Shown here piece by piece: positions 36,824 through 45,396 of a stretch of 63,451 nt of DNA. The position numbers and the translations under genes were made by a program. The notes under the pieces are model-generated. The model made no database searches and was not told where the DNA came from. It was given only the letters and a program-made list of their open reading frames with translations. The number at the start of each line of letters is the position of its first letter. Within the stretch, counting starts at the first letter, position 1. Source of the DNA: Bacillota bacterium (lineage in GTDB: Bacteria; Bacillota; Limnochordia; DTU087); the NCBI GenBank assembly GCA_012798695.1, contig JAAZMR010000012.1:1-63451 (forward strand), read 5' to 3'.

Positions 36824-38047
36824 GTGACAGCGACAATGGAGCTATTAGCTCCTGCAGGTAATCGGGAAAAAGCGGAAGTAGCGATAGCTTATGGAGCAGA
36901 TGCCATCTACGTCGGTGGAAAGGAATATAGCCTGAGGGCCGGTGCGGGTAATTTCACATTGGCAGAACTAAACGAACTCGTATCCTATGCCCACCGGGCT
37001 GATGTGAAGGTATATGTAGCAGTCAATAGCTTGTTGCATAATGAACAATTGAGCGGGCTCGCTGAATACCTGATGGCTCTGGAAGAAATAGGTGTTGATG
37101 CCGTGATTTTTTCCGATCCGGCAGTTTATACAGTGGGCAGGAAGGCGGCTCCCAACTTGGCTTTTCACATATCGACCCAGGCGAGTTTGACCAACTGGCA
37201 GTCAATTGGCTTTTGGGCTGAGATGGGGGTGAAGCGAGTCATCCTAGCCAGAGAACTATCACTGGGCGAGATCACCGAAATCCGGCAGAAAGTCAACCTG
37301 GAGTTGGAAGTCTTTGTGCATGGAGCCATGTGCATAGCTTACTCGGGCCGCTGTTTGTTGTCCAATTATATGACCGGGCGGGATGCCAATCGAGGGGATT
37401 GTGCCCAGGCTTGTCGCTGGCGGTATGCGCTTATGGAAGAAAAGAGGCCAGGACAGTATTATCCCATACTTGAAGATGCTCAAGGCAGCTATATCCTAAA
37501 CTCTAAGGATCTAAATACGTTGGCCCATATTCCCGAACTGGCCACAGCCGGGGTCAACAGCCTGAAGATAGAAGGCCGCATGAAAAGCGTCCATTATGTA
37601 GCTACCGTGGTCAAAGCTTATCGACAAGCTCTCGATGCATATCATGTCGATCCCGCTGGTTACCAAGTTAAGCCAGAGTGGCAGGAGGAGCTGCAGAAGA
37701 TCAGCCACCGCCCTTATACTACCGGCTTTTACTTTGGCCCTCCTGGCCCAGAAGCTCAGTCTTATCCATCCGGCGGTTATCTGCGGGCCTATGATTTTGT
37801 CGGTTTGGTGAGAGATGGGACACAAGCTCACAGCCGGATTGAGGTACGGAACCGGATTGAGCAGGGGGAAGATTTAGAGCTGGTCACACCTCAAGGATCG
37901 CCTTTGGTGTTTAGCCTGGAGGAGATGTGGGATGAGACGGGCAGCTCCTTAATAGAGGCTCATCCCAATCAAGAGGTGCTGATGGAGTTACCAACTGAAG
38001 CACCAGCTTATTCGCTGCTGCGCCGGCAGAAAAAGGAGCAAGTTTAG
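36824..38047 (+). CDS. U32-family peptidase (collagenase-like)
   Basis: A 407-residue U32 peptidase. The family signature region (AMCIAYSGRCLLSNYMTGRD, NRGDCAQACRWRY) and the early ELLAPAGNREKAEVAIAYGADAIYVGG are clear. Firmicutes U32 members include TrhP, which makes 5-hydroxyuridine at tRNA position 34, so a tRNA-modification role is as likely as proteolysis. Homologues in this position usually come as two genes; only one is seen here. GTG start after GGAGGGGAG. sigK follows. Confidence 0.9.
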   Translation: MTATMELLAPAGNREKAEVAIAYGADAIYVGGKEYSLRAGAGNFTLAELNELVSYAHRADVKVYVAVNSLLHNEQLSGLAEYLMALEEIGVDAVIFSDPAVYTVGRKAAPNLAFHISTQASLTNWQSIGFWAEMGVKRVILARELSLGEITEIRQKVNLELEVFVHGAMCIAYSGRCLLSNYMTGRDANRGDCAQACRWRYALMEEKRPGQYYPILEDAQGSYILNSKDLNTLAHIPELATAGVNSLKIEGRMKSVHYVATVVKAYRQALDAYHVDPAGYQVKPEWQEELQKISHRPYTTGFYFGPPGPEAQSYPSGGYLRAYDFVGLVRDGTQAHSRIEVRNRIEQGEDLELVTPQGSPLVFSLEEMWDETGSSLIEAHPNQEVLMELPTEAPAYSLLRRQKKEQV

Positions 38048-38129
38048 ATCTAGCTAAGGACAGGCACGAATCTAGAGGGGCCACATAAGATAGGAAAGAC
38101 TCCAAAATCATGGGGGGGGTGGCCTCACG

Positions 38130-38843
38130 TTGATTCCACTGCTGACGGAAATTATCGGGTTTTTACTGCAGGGGCTGGTCTTCCTTATCTCCTATGTGAC
38201 CAATAGTAATGCCTTTCCACTGCCTCTGTCTGAAAAGGAAGAGGCAGACCTTTTGGATAGGTTGCAGGTTGGAGATAGTGAAGCTCGCAATATTCTCGTG
38301 GAACGGAATCTGCGGCTAGTGGCACATATTGTCAAGAAGTTTGAGAATACAGGGGAGGAAACCGATGACCTGATTTCCATCGGTACTATTGGGTTGATTA
38401 AGGCTATCAACACTTTTGATGTGGCCCAGAAGACGCGCCTGGCGACCTATGCCGCTCGCTGTATCGAGAATGAGATTCTTATGCATTTGCGATCAACCAA
38501 GAAAAGTCGCAATGATGTGATGCTCTATGATGCCATCGGTTCGGATAGAGACGGTAACGAGATCACCCTAATTGACATTTTAGGCACAGATCCGGATGAG
38601 GTTTTGGAGCGGGTGGAGCTCTCCGTGGAACAGGAGAGGCTGCGGGAGATGTTAATGGGGTTGGGTGCCAGGGAGAAAAGGGTTTTGGAACTCCGCTATG
38701 GCCTCACAGATGGGATTCGCCAGACCCAGCGAGAAATTTCCCGGAAATTGGGGATTTCTCGTTCGTATGTATCACGGATTGAGAAGCGGGCTATTATCAA
38801 GCTGCAGCAGGAAATGCTGTCTGAACAAGCACACGTTAGGTAG
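38130..38843 (+). CDS. sigK: RNA polymerase sporulation sigma factor SigK, intact with pro-sequence
   Basis: A 237-residue sigma-70-family factor matching SigK. The hydrophobic N-terminal ~20 residues (LLTEIIGFLLQGLVFLISYV) are the pro-peptide removed by SpoIVFB in the mother cell. Region 2 follows (RNLRLVAHIVKKFENTGEET, DDLISIGTIGLIKAI, ATYAARCIENEILMHLRST), then region 4 with a helix-turn-helix (REISRKLGISRSYVSRIEKRA). Late mother-cell genes depend on it. Here the gene is continuous, without the skin-type prophage interruption found in B. subtilis and some clostridia. TTG start; the SD is a G8 run about 15-25 bases upstream. Confidence 0.95.
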   Translation: MIPLLTEIIGFLLQGLVFLISYVTNSNAFPLPLSEKEEADLLDRLQVGDSEARNILVERNLRLVAHIVKKFENTGEETDDLISIGTIGLIKAINTFDVAQKTRLATYAARCIENEILMHLRSTKKSRNDVMLYDAIGSDRDGNEITLIDILGTDPDEVLERVELSVEQERLREMLMGLGAREKRVLELRYGLTDGIRQTQREISRKLGISRSYVSRIEKRAIIKLQQEMLSEQAHVR

Positions 38844-38922
38844 ATTGGTGACTCCCGAACGCTCGATGGGGCTCACCAGCTGGGCCTTAGTTATATGGCT
38901 GTACGGGAGGAACTACATATCG

Positions 38923-39468
38923 ATGATTAGATATCTTTGCCCCAACGAGTGTCTTGGATCTTTACTTGACGTGGATCTAGACAAGCTTAGCAATAAGGGC
39001 TACCGTGGCATTATTCTGGATATTGATAACACATTGCTGCCTTGGAGAGGTGATGCTCTCGAACACGCTGTTTTGACCTGGGTGGAGAGGGCTAAGGCCG
39101 CCGGTTTTCAGCTATGTCTTACATCCAATGCTCTCAGAGAACGGGTTGTACGAGTATCCGAGGCTCTGGAAATTCCCGCGATTGCTGGTGCCATCAAACC
39201 CCGCAAGAAGCCTTTTCGACAGGCGTTAGAGCTCCTGGGAACCAGATCGACAGAGACAGTGGTGATCGGAGATCAGCTCTTCACTGACATTCTTGGCGGC
39301 AATCGTATGCGATTATATACAATCCTCATCGATCCGGTAGGTACCGAAGAAATGGCTTTCACTAGACTGGTGCGTCGCCTGGAAAGACGGATTATCCGCC
39401 GGCTTAGTCGGAAAGGCTATATCAGTGAGAACGCGGCGCGGCGCCGGTTAGCTACTCGAAAGCGGTAG
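38923..39468 (+). CDS. YqeG-family HAD-IIIA phosphatase
   Basis: A 181-residue HAD-superfamily phosphatase. The nucleophile motif GIILDIDNTLLPW, TSNA (motif 2), KPRKKPFRQALELLG (motif 3 Lys) and VVIGDQLFTDILGGNRM (motif 4) are in order. YqeG usually precedes yqeH or aroE genes in Bacillus; homologues include the mitochondrial phosphatidylglycerophosphate phosphatase, so lipid phosphate is a possible substrate. ATG 38923 with GGGAGG upstream; the longer upstream frame overlaps sigK and is rejected. A terminator follows. Confidence 0.88.
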   Translation: MIRYLCPNECLGSLLDVDLDKLSNKGYRGIILDIDNTLLPWRGDALEHAVLTWVERAKAAGFQLCLTSNALRERVVRVSEALEIPAIAGAIKPRKKPFRQALELLGTRSTETVVIGDQLFTDILGGNRMRLYTILIDPVGTEEMAFTRLVRRLERRIIRRLSRKGYISENAARRRLATRKR

Positions 39469-39490
39469 ATGGGGGCAGATGGCAGTTTTT

Positions 39491-39528
39491 CCGGAGAGTC
39501 CGGCGAGATCAGGCTCTACCGGTTTTTT
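39491..39528 (+). terminator. Intrinsic terminator after yqeG
   Basis: CCGGAGAG (39491-39498) pairs with CTCTACCGG (39514-39522, one bulged A), followed by TTTTTT (39523-39528). Confidence 0.75.
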
Positions 39529-39695
39529 GTGCAAATTGCTCTTGGTGCCAGTTGGGCAACCTAAGCAGGGAGAGTTCGGTGTGGACAGGAGTTTGGGTTC
39601 AGAAACAGAGTAAGGAAATGGAGGAAAAATCGGTAGCTCTAGAGAACAAAAAATGATCATAGGTGAACGAGGTGCTAGATTGAGGAGGGAGCCGT

Positions 39696-41093
39696 TTGCA
39701 GATAGACAGGGATGACCTGAGTACTGTCTTGGCGGTGGCCAGACGGTTGGGTAGTGACTATGCAGATATATTCATCGAGGAAGCACATACCGCTCAGATC
39801 TTTTGTGAACAGGATCGCATTGAAAGAGTCACCGGGGGAACTGATGCCGGGGCCGGGGTTCGGGTGATTGTGGGTGAGAGGACAGCCTATGCCTATACTA
39901 ATGATTTGTCCTTGCAGGGGCTGAAGGAAGCTGCGCAGATCGCTTCCGCCGCTGCCTGCGGACAAGCTGGTGCCTCGAGCATTGATCTATGCCGCCGGTA
40001 TCCATCCTTTGACTTACCGATTGCCATCAGACCGGAAACTGTGACTGTAGCCGATAAGGTAGCCATGGTCGAAAAGGCGAACCGCACAGCCAGAAGAGCC
40101 GATTCTAGAGTGAAGCAGGTTACGGTATCCTATAGGGATCTCTCTCAGAAAGTGATCATGGCCAATAGTAACGGCGGCTGGGTGGAAGATGAGAGGATTC
40201 GCACCAATCTTGCCCTAAATGTCATCACTATGGAGGATGATAGGATACAGACGGGTTTCGAATCCTGTGGAGGAATTATCGGTTTCGAACTACTTGAGGA
40301 GAACGACCCTGAGGAAATGGCGATCAGAGCAGCCGAGCGAGCTGTACGCATGTTGGAAGCAAGGCCGGCACCGGCGGGCCGCATGCCGGTAGTGATTGCC
40401 GGCGAAGCTGGCGGGACTATGATCCACGAAGCCTGTGGTCATGGTCTGGAAGCTGATCTTGTCCAGAAAGGGATCAGCGTCTATGCTGGAAAATTGGGCC
40501 AGCAAGTCGCTTCACCTCTTATTTCAGTAGTTGATGATGCCACCTTGCCAGGCAAGTTCGGTAGTTACCGTTTTGATGATGAGGGAACAGAGGGCCAACG
40601 CACTCTGCTCATTGAGGGCGGGATCTTGAAAGGCTATTTGTATGACTGCTTAACTGCGAGCAAAGATCAGGTAGCCTCCACAGGCAACGGCCGACGGGAA
40701 TCCTACCGGCATAAACCGATTCCTCGCATGACTAATACTTTCATTTTGCCTGGTAATGCTGATGCTCAGGCCATCATTCGGGATACTGAGCGAGGCCTGC
40801 TGGTAACTCGCATGGGAGGCGGGCAGGTAAATACGGCGAATGGGGATTTTGTTTTTGAGGTTTCTGATGGTTATTTAATCAGTAATGGCCAGATCGGGGA
40901 ACCTGTACGGGGGGCAACACTCACTGGTAATGGGCCCCAGGCTTTGACTATGGTAGACCGAGTCGGTGGGGACCTGAGCTTTGCTATCGGCCTATGCGGC
41001 AAAGATGGCCAAGGAGCTCCGGTAAGTGATGGCCAGCCTACCATTCGCATTCCCGAACTAGTCGTCGGAGGTATCATGGAGGAGGACCAGTGA
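39696..41093 (+). CDS. tldD: TldD metalloprotease subunit
   Basis: A 465-residue zinc metalloprotease subunit of TldD/TldE (PmbA), which unfolds and degrades peptides and matures some microcins. The metal site HEACGH (244-249) is intact, and GGGQVNTANGDFVFEV marks the C-terminal domain. TTG start 11 bases after GAGGAGGGAG. Directly followed by pmbA with overlapping stop/start codons, so the two subunits are translated in equimolar fashion. Confidence 0.95.
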   Translation: MQIDRDDLSTVLAVARRLGSDYADIFIEEAHTAQIFCEQDRIERVTGGTDAGAGVRVIVGERTAYAYTNDLSLQGLKEAAQIASAAACGQAGASSIDLCRRYPSFDLPIAIRPETVTVADKVAMVEKANRTARRADSRVKQVTVSYRDLSQKVIMANSNGGWVEDERIRTNLALNVITMEDDRIQTGFESCGGIIGFELLEENDPEEMAIRAAERAVRMLEARPAPAGRMPVVIAGEAGGTMIHEACGHGLEADLVQKGISVYAGKLGQQVASPLISVVDDATLPGKFGSYRFDDEGTEGQRTLLIEGGILKGYLYDCLTASKDQVASTGNGRRESYRHKPIPRMTNTFILPGNADAQAIIRDTERGLLVTRMGGGQVNTANGDFVFEVSDGYLISNGQIGEPVRGATLTGNGPQALTMVDRVGGDLSFAIGLCGKDGQGAPVSDGQPTIRIPELVVGGIMEEDQ

Positions 41094-42430
41094 TGACACT
41101 AGAAATGCAGAAACTAGCCCGATCGATACTGAATTTGGCGGATCATGCACGCCAAGAAGTGGAAGTATATACGGTTAGCCAGAAGGCCCTGCAAGTGGAA
41201 GTCAGTGATGGCCAGGTGGAGACCTTGCGGGAAGCCCAGCAGACTGGTGTAGGGATACGAGTCATCGACAGCGGCCGACTAGGGCTGGCTTTTACCACCC
41301 GTCTAGATACAGAGAGTCTGAAAGATGTGATTACTCTGGCAGGGGCTAACGCGCAGAGTGCTACGGCCGATGAGTATAATATCCTGCCCTCTCCCCGGCC
41401 GACAAAACCGATGAACCTTCTCGATCCATCGATGGCTGAGGTGCCTGTGGACACCAAGATCGACTTGGCCCGCAATGTAGAGAAGTCTGCTCGAGCATAT
41501 GATCCACGAGTGGCCAAAGTAAGGCAGGCAGCCTATGGAGATGCGATTTATGAGGTGGGCATCTGCAATTCCCGGGGTGTAGATGTGGGCTATGAGGGTG
41601 CCTACTGCAGTACTAGCTTGCTGGTGATCGCTGAAGCCGAGGGCCAGGCAGAAATGGGTTGGAGCTATGATTTTTCTCGGTCTTTTGCTGGGCTTGACCC
41701 GGTCAAGGTGGGACGTGAAGCGGCCGCTAAGGCCGTGGAGATGCTGGGAGCCGGTTCTTTAGCCACCTGTCGGGTGCCCATACTTCTGGCCCCTGATGTT
41801 GCAGCTGATTTCATTGATGTGTTGGGGCCGGCCTTGACTGCTGAAGCTGTGCAAAAGGGTAAATCTCTATTCGCTGGCAAGTTAGGTGAAACGGTAGGGT
41901 CAGAAAAGCTCAACCTCATTGATAGCGGCCTTTTGCCTGAAGGATTGGACACCGCACCGGTTGACGATGAAGGTGTACCATCTCAAGATACTGTCATCCT
42001 AGATAAGGGGGTCTTGCAGACCTACCTATATAACTGCTACAGTGCGGCTCGTGATGGCGTTGAGTCTACGGGGAACGGGATGCGGGCATCCTTCAGGGGT
42101 GCGTTGAATACTGCGCCTCGCAATTTCTACATCCAGCCAGGGAACTTGTCCCAGAGCGAGCTGTTGGCCAAGATCCCCCGAGGGTTATATGTCACAAATG
42201 TGATGGGTATGCATACTGCCAACCCCATATCGGGAGAGTTCTCAGTAGGTGCCAGTGGTCTATGGGTAGAAAATGGCCAGCCGGTACGGCCGGTGAGGGG
42301 GATTGCCATAGCTGGGAACCTGGTAGATTTTCTGAAACGCTTGGTGGCTGTTGGCAGCGATTTGCGCTTCTTTGGCTCTGTGGGGTCACCTAGTTTATTG
42401 GTGGAAGGTATTACCATCAGTGGGGAGTAG
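41093..42430 (+). CDS. pmbA: TldE/PmbA subunit
   Basis: A ~445-residue partner of TldD. It shares the overall fold (SDGQVETLREAQQTGVGIRVI, SGEFSVGASGLWVENG) but lacks the HExxxH metal motif, as in PmbA. The start is ATG 41093 overlapping the tldD TGA (or GTG 41090, one codon earlier). The pair is followed by aroC. Confidence 0.94.
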   Translation: MTLEMQKLARSILNLADHARQEVEVYTVSQKALQVEVSDGQVETLREAQQTGVGIRVIDSGRLGLAFTTRLDTESLKDVITLAGANAQSATADEYNILPSPRPTKPMNLLDPSMAEVPVDTKIDLARNVEKSARAYDPRVAKVRQAAYGDAIYEVGICNSRGVDVGYEGAYCSTSLLVIAEAEGQAEMGWSYDFSRSFAGLDPVKVGREAAAKAVEMLGAGSLATCRVPILLAPDVAADFIDVLGPALTAEAVQKGKSLFAGKLGETVGSEKLNLIDSGLLPEGLDTAPVDDEGVPSQDTVILDKGVLQTYLYNCYSAARDGVESTGNGMRASFRGALNTAPRNFYIQPGNLSQSELLAKIPRGLYVTNVMGMHTANPISGEFSVGASGLWVENGQPVRPVRGIAIAGNLVDFLKRLVAVGSDLRFFGSVGSPSLLVEGITISGE

Positions 42431-42437
42431 ATAGGAT

Positions 42438-43673
42438 ATGTCGGTTTTGCGCTTCTTGACTGCCGGTGAGTCCCATGGGCCGACCCTGCTCGGAGTCCTG
42501 GAAGGGATCCCTGCTGGTTTGGCCTTATCCGAACAGGACATTAATCAAGAGCTGGCTCGTCGGCAGAGGGGATATGGCCGCGGTGGCAGGATGCAGATCG
42601 AAAAAGATGGAGTACGGATCCTGTCTGGGGTCCGTTGGGGACAAACCCTAGGGAGTCCCATCGGTATTGAGGTAACCAACCGGGACTGGGAAAACTGGCA
42701 GGAGAATATGGCCATTGCTGCACCTGAGCAAAATGCAAAGTCAGTGGCTGTGACTCGGCCGCGGCCTGGGCATGCTGATCTGGCCGGCATGCTGAAATAC
42801 AGAACAGGGGATGCCCGGAATATCCTGGAACGGGCAAGTGCTAGGGAAACAGACATGCGGGTCGCGGTGGGAGCCGTGGCTCGCCGATTACTCGCCCATT
42901 TCGGTATCGAGATATACTCGCACGTCATACGGATTGGGAAGGTTAAGGCGATCCAAGTCCCTAGTGATTTACGTGAGCTCAGGGAGCGGGCAGAAGCTTC
43001 TCCGGTTCATTGTGCTGATGTTGATGCCTCTCGGAAGATGATGGACAGTATTGATGCAGTACAGGTTGTAGGCGATTCCTTAGGGGGAGTCTTTCAAGTG
43101 GTAGTTCATCCTGTGCCAGCCGGGTTGGGCAGCCATGTCCATTGGGACCGCCGCTTAGATGGCTGCTTGGCACAGGCTCTCATGTCGGTTCCCGCCATCA
43201 AAGCCGTGGAAATTGGTCTGGGGCGGGAGGTCGCCGAGCGACACGGCTCTCAGGTGCATGATGAGATCTTCTTCGATCAAGAGGGCAGGGAGCGGGATGA
43301 CGCTTTCTTGTGGCGAGATCAGAGGTGGTTGACTGCTGGCGGGTTTTACCGCAGGACCAATCGAGCCGGTGGGATTGAAGGCGGCATGACTAACGGGTCA
43401 CCCATAGTTGTCCAGGCAACTATGAAGCCCATCCCAACATTGCGTGAGCCGCTGTTTTCTGTAGATATTGAGGATCTGCGCCCGACTGCCGCTGGAGTAG
43501 AGCGTTCAGATGTCTGTGCGGTACCATCGGCAGCGGTGGTGGGAGAAGCCATGGTGGCCTGGGTAGTTGCCTCAGCCTTTATGGAGAAGTTTGGAGGAGA
43601 CAGCCTACCGGAGATTGCGGCAAGGTATGAAGAGCATTTGCTCTCACTTTGCCCCCAGGCTGAAATACAGTAG
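42438..43673 (+). CDS. aroC: Chorismate synthase
   Basis: A 411-residue FMN-dependent enzyme making chorismate from EPSP, the last common step of aromatic amino acid synthesis. The start MSVLRFLTAGESHGPTLLG is diagnostic. RRQRGYGRGGRMQIE, RPGHADLAGMLKY, NILERASARETDMRVAVGAVA and TNRAGGIEGGMTNGSPI follow. It opens a shikimate cluster (aroC, aroKB, aroQ). Confidence 0.97.
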   Translation: MSVLRFLTAGESHGPTLLGVLEGIPAGLALSEQDINQELARRQRGYGRGGRMQIEKDGVRILSGVRWGQTLGSPIGIEVTNRDWENWQENMAIAAPEQNAKSVAVTRPRPGHADLAGMLKYRTGDARNILERASARETDMRVAVGAVARRLLAHFGIEIYSHVIRIGKVKAIQVPSDLRELRERAEASPVHCADVDASRKMMDSIDAVQVVGDSLGGVFQVVVHPVPAGLGSHVHWDRRLDGCLAQALMSVPAIKAVEIGLGREVAERHGSQVHDEIFFDQEGRERDDAFLWRDQRWLTAGGFYRRTNRAGGIEGGMTNGSPIVVQATMKPIPTLREPLFSVDIEDLRPTAAGVERSDVCAVPSAAVVGEAMVAWVVASAFMEKFGGDSLPEIAARYEEHLLSLCPQAEIQ

Positions 43674-43707
43674 TCATGTGGGGCTGGAGAGGGGGGTGTG
43701 AAGCTGG

Positions 43708-45396
43708 ATGCGGGCAACAAACATCATTTTGACGGGCATGATGGGGGCTGGCAAGACGACCATTGGTCGCGACTTAGCCAAACAGTTGCACAAGAGATTT
43801 GTAGACCTTGATGAAGTGATAGAGAAAAGAGCCGGCACCAGCATCCCCGAGCTATTTGAGCACTATGGGGAAGCTGATTTCCGCAAACGCGAGAGCGAGG
43901 CCCTCGCAGATATCCTCAACCATACTAACCAGGTGGTGGCTACTGGTGGTGGTGTGATCATGAGGGAGGACAACCGCAACTTGATGCACAGAGATCCGGT
44001 AATCTGGCTTGCTCTTGACAGTACTACTGCTGCTGGGCGGTTGGTCTTTGATGGCACACGGCCGCTGCTGGCGTCTGGTACTGGGGATAGCAGTGTTGTA
44101 TCAGAAATAGAGAAAGGGATGGCGAATTGGCGATACTTGGAGAGGGAGCGGCGTTGGGCCTATAGTCTATGTGATTGGATCGTTGATGCCGCCGAGTCGC
44201 CCGCAGTGATTGTGGATGAGATCATGGCCTGGTGCAGAAGGTGGCAGGATACCCATCCTGATCACTCATCCGGAAAACACCCCTGGAAAGTAGATCATCT
44301 CCGGGTCAACGTGCCAGAACAGCCCTATCATATCCACTGTGGGTGGGGCATTTTGGAGAATCTGGGGAATCGCTGTAGGGCGGAAGCAGGCCTACAGCAA
44401 GTACTTTTGGTATCCAACCCTACTGTTTTTCAGTTATACGGTACACAGGCAGAAAAATCGCTAGAAGCAGCCAAGCTCAAGTGGGATACTTTGCTGATCC
44501 CTGATGGTGAAGAGCATAAGCACCTAGAAACAGTGGAGTTAATCTATGGGGCAGCCTTCCAGGCAGGTTTAGACCGTCATTCTGGCATAATCGCGTTGGG
44601 TGGTGGTGTAATCGGAGATGTGGCCGGCTTCGCAGCATCCACGTATATGCGGGGAATTAGGCTAGTACAGGTGCCGACCACTCTCTTAGCTCAGGTGGAT
44701 AGTTCTGTTGGTGGCAAAGTTGGGGTAAATCACCCCAATGGCAAGAACTTGATCGGCTCTTTCTACCAGCCGGCCCTAGTTTTGGCTGATTTGAAGACTC
44801 TACAGACCTTACCCCGGCGTCAGTTTCTGACCGGAATGGCAGAGGTGATCAAGTATGCGCTGATTGGCAGTTACGGACTCCTCGGTGATCTAGAGAGCTA
44901 TGAGCATGGCGAAGTTTCCCGAGCTGTTCTGCAAGCCTGGGTGCAGGAGTCCTGTAAACTGAAGGCTAAGGTAGTGGCAGCAGATACTGAGGAAGCGGGA
45001 TATCGGGAGATCCTCAATTTCGGGCATACAGTCGGCCATGCGGTGGAAAAAGTGGCTGGTTATGGACGATATACCCATGGAGAAGCTGTGGCCATTGGTA
45101 TGGTGACGGCAACGATCTTGTCCTACTTGCGCGGGTATCTAGCGGAGAGTGACTTTCACCGGGTGGTCAGGCTACTCAGGGCGTGGGGACTGCCCACAAC
45201 CATTGGGGAGCTTTCAGTGCCAGCCATAATCACAGCATGTCGTTTGGACAAGAAGTCCCGTGCCGGACAGATGCGCTTTGTTTTACTGGAGCGCTTGGGC
45301 AGTGCTAGGTTTGGAGAAATCATCACAGAAGATGAGCTGGCTCAGGCTTTCTCAATACAGCGGGGAGGTGGCTGTGATGAAGATTCAGGTAATTAA
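43708..45396 (+). CDS. aroKB: Shikimate kinase / 3-dehydroquinate synthase fusion (AroK-AroB)
   Basis: A single 562-residue frame joining two shikimate enzymes. Residues ~1-180 are shikimate kinase, with P-loop GMMGAGKTTIG, FVDLDEVIE, FRKRESEAL and TGGGVIM. After a short linker (WQDTHPDHSSGKHP), residues ~195-562 are 3-dehydroquinate synthase, with GGGVIGDVAGFAASTYMRGI, QVDSSVGGKVGVNHPNGKN, EVIKYALI, NFGHTVGHAVE and HGEAVAIGM (NAD+ and zinc ligands). The two enzymes are separate in B. subtilis; fusions occur in some bacteria. The C terminus overlaps aroQ by 20 bases. Both active sites look intact. Confidence 0.93.
   Translation: MRATNIILTGMMGAGKTTIGRDLAKQLHKRFVDLDEVIEKRAGTSIPELFEHYGEADFRKRESEALADILNHTNQVVATGGGVIMREDNRNLMHRDPVIWLALDSTTAAGRLVFDGTRPLLASGTGDSSVVSEIEKGMANWRYLERERRWAYSLCDWIVDAAESPAVIVDEIMAWCRRWQDTHPDHSSGKHPWKVDHLRVNVPEQPYHIHCGWGILENLGNRCRAEAGLQQVLLVSNPTVFQLYGTQAEKSLEAAKLKWDTLLIPDGEEHKHLETVELIYGAAFQAGLDRHSGIIALGGGVIGDVAGFAASTYMRGIRLVQVPTTLLAQVDSSVGGKVGVNHPNGKNLIGSFYQPALVLADLKTLQTLPRRQFLTGMAEVIKYALIGSYGLLGDLESYEHGEVSRAVLQAWVQESCKLKAKVVAADTEEAGYREILNFGHTVGHAVEKVAGYGRYTHGEAVAIGMVTATILSYLRGYLAESDFHRVVRLLRAWGLPTTIGELSVPAIITACRLDKKSRAGQMRFVLLERLGSARFGEIITEDELAQAFSIQRGGGCDEDSGN

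Noticed and set aside
38665-38922. N-terminal extension of the YqeG frame into sigK
   Set aside because: The extension lies within sigK in a different frame and has no family similarity.
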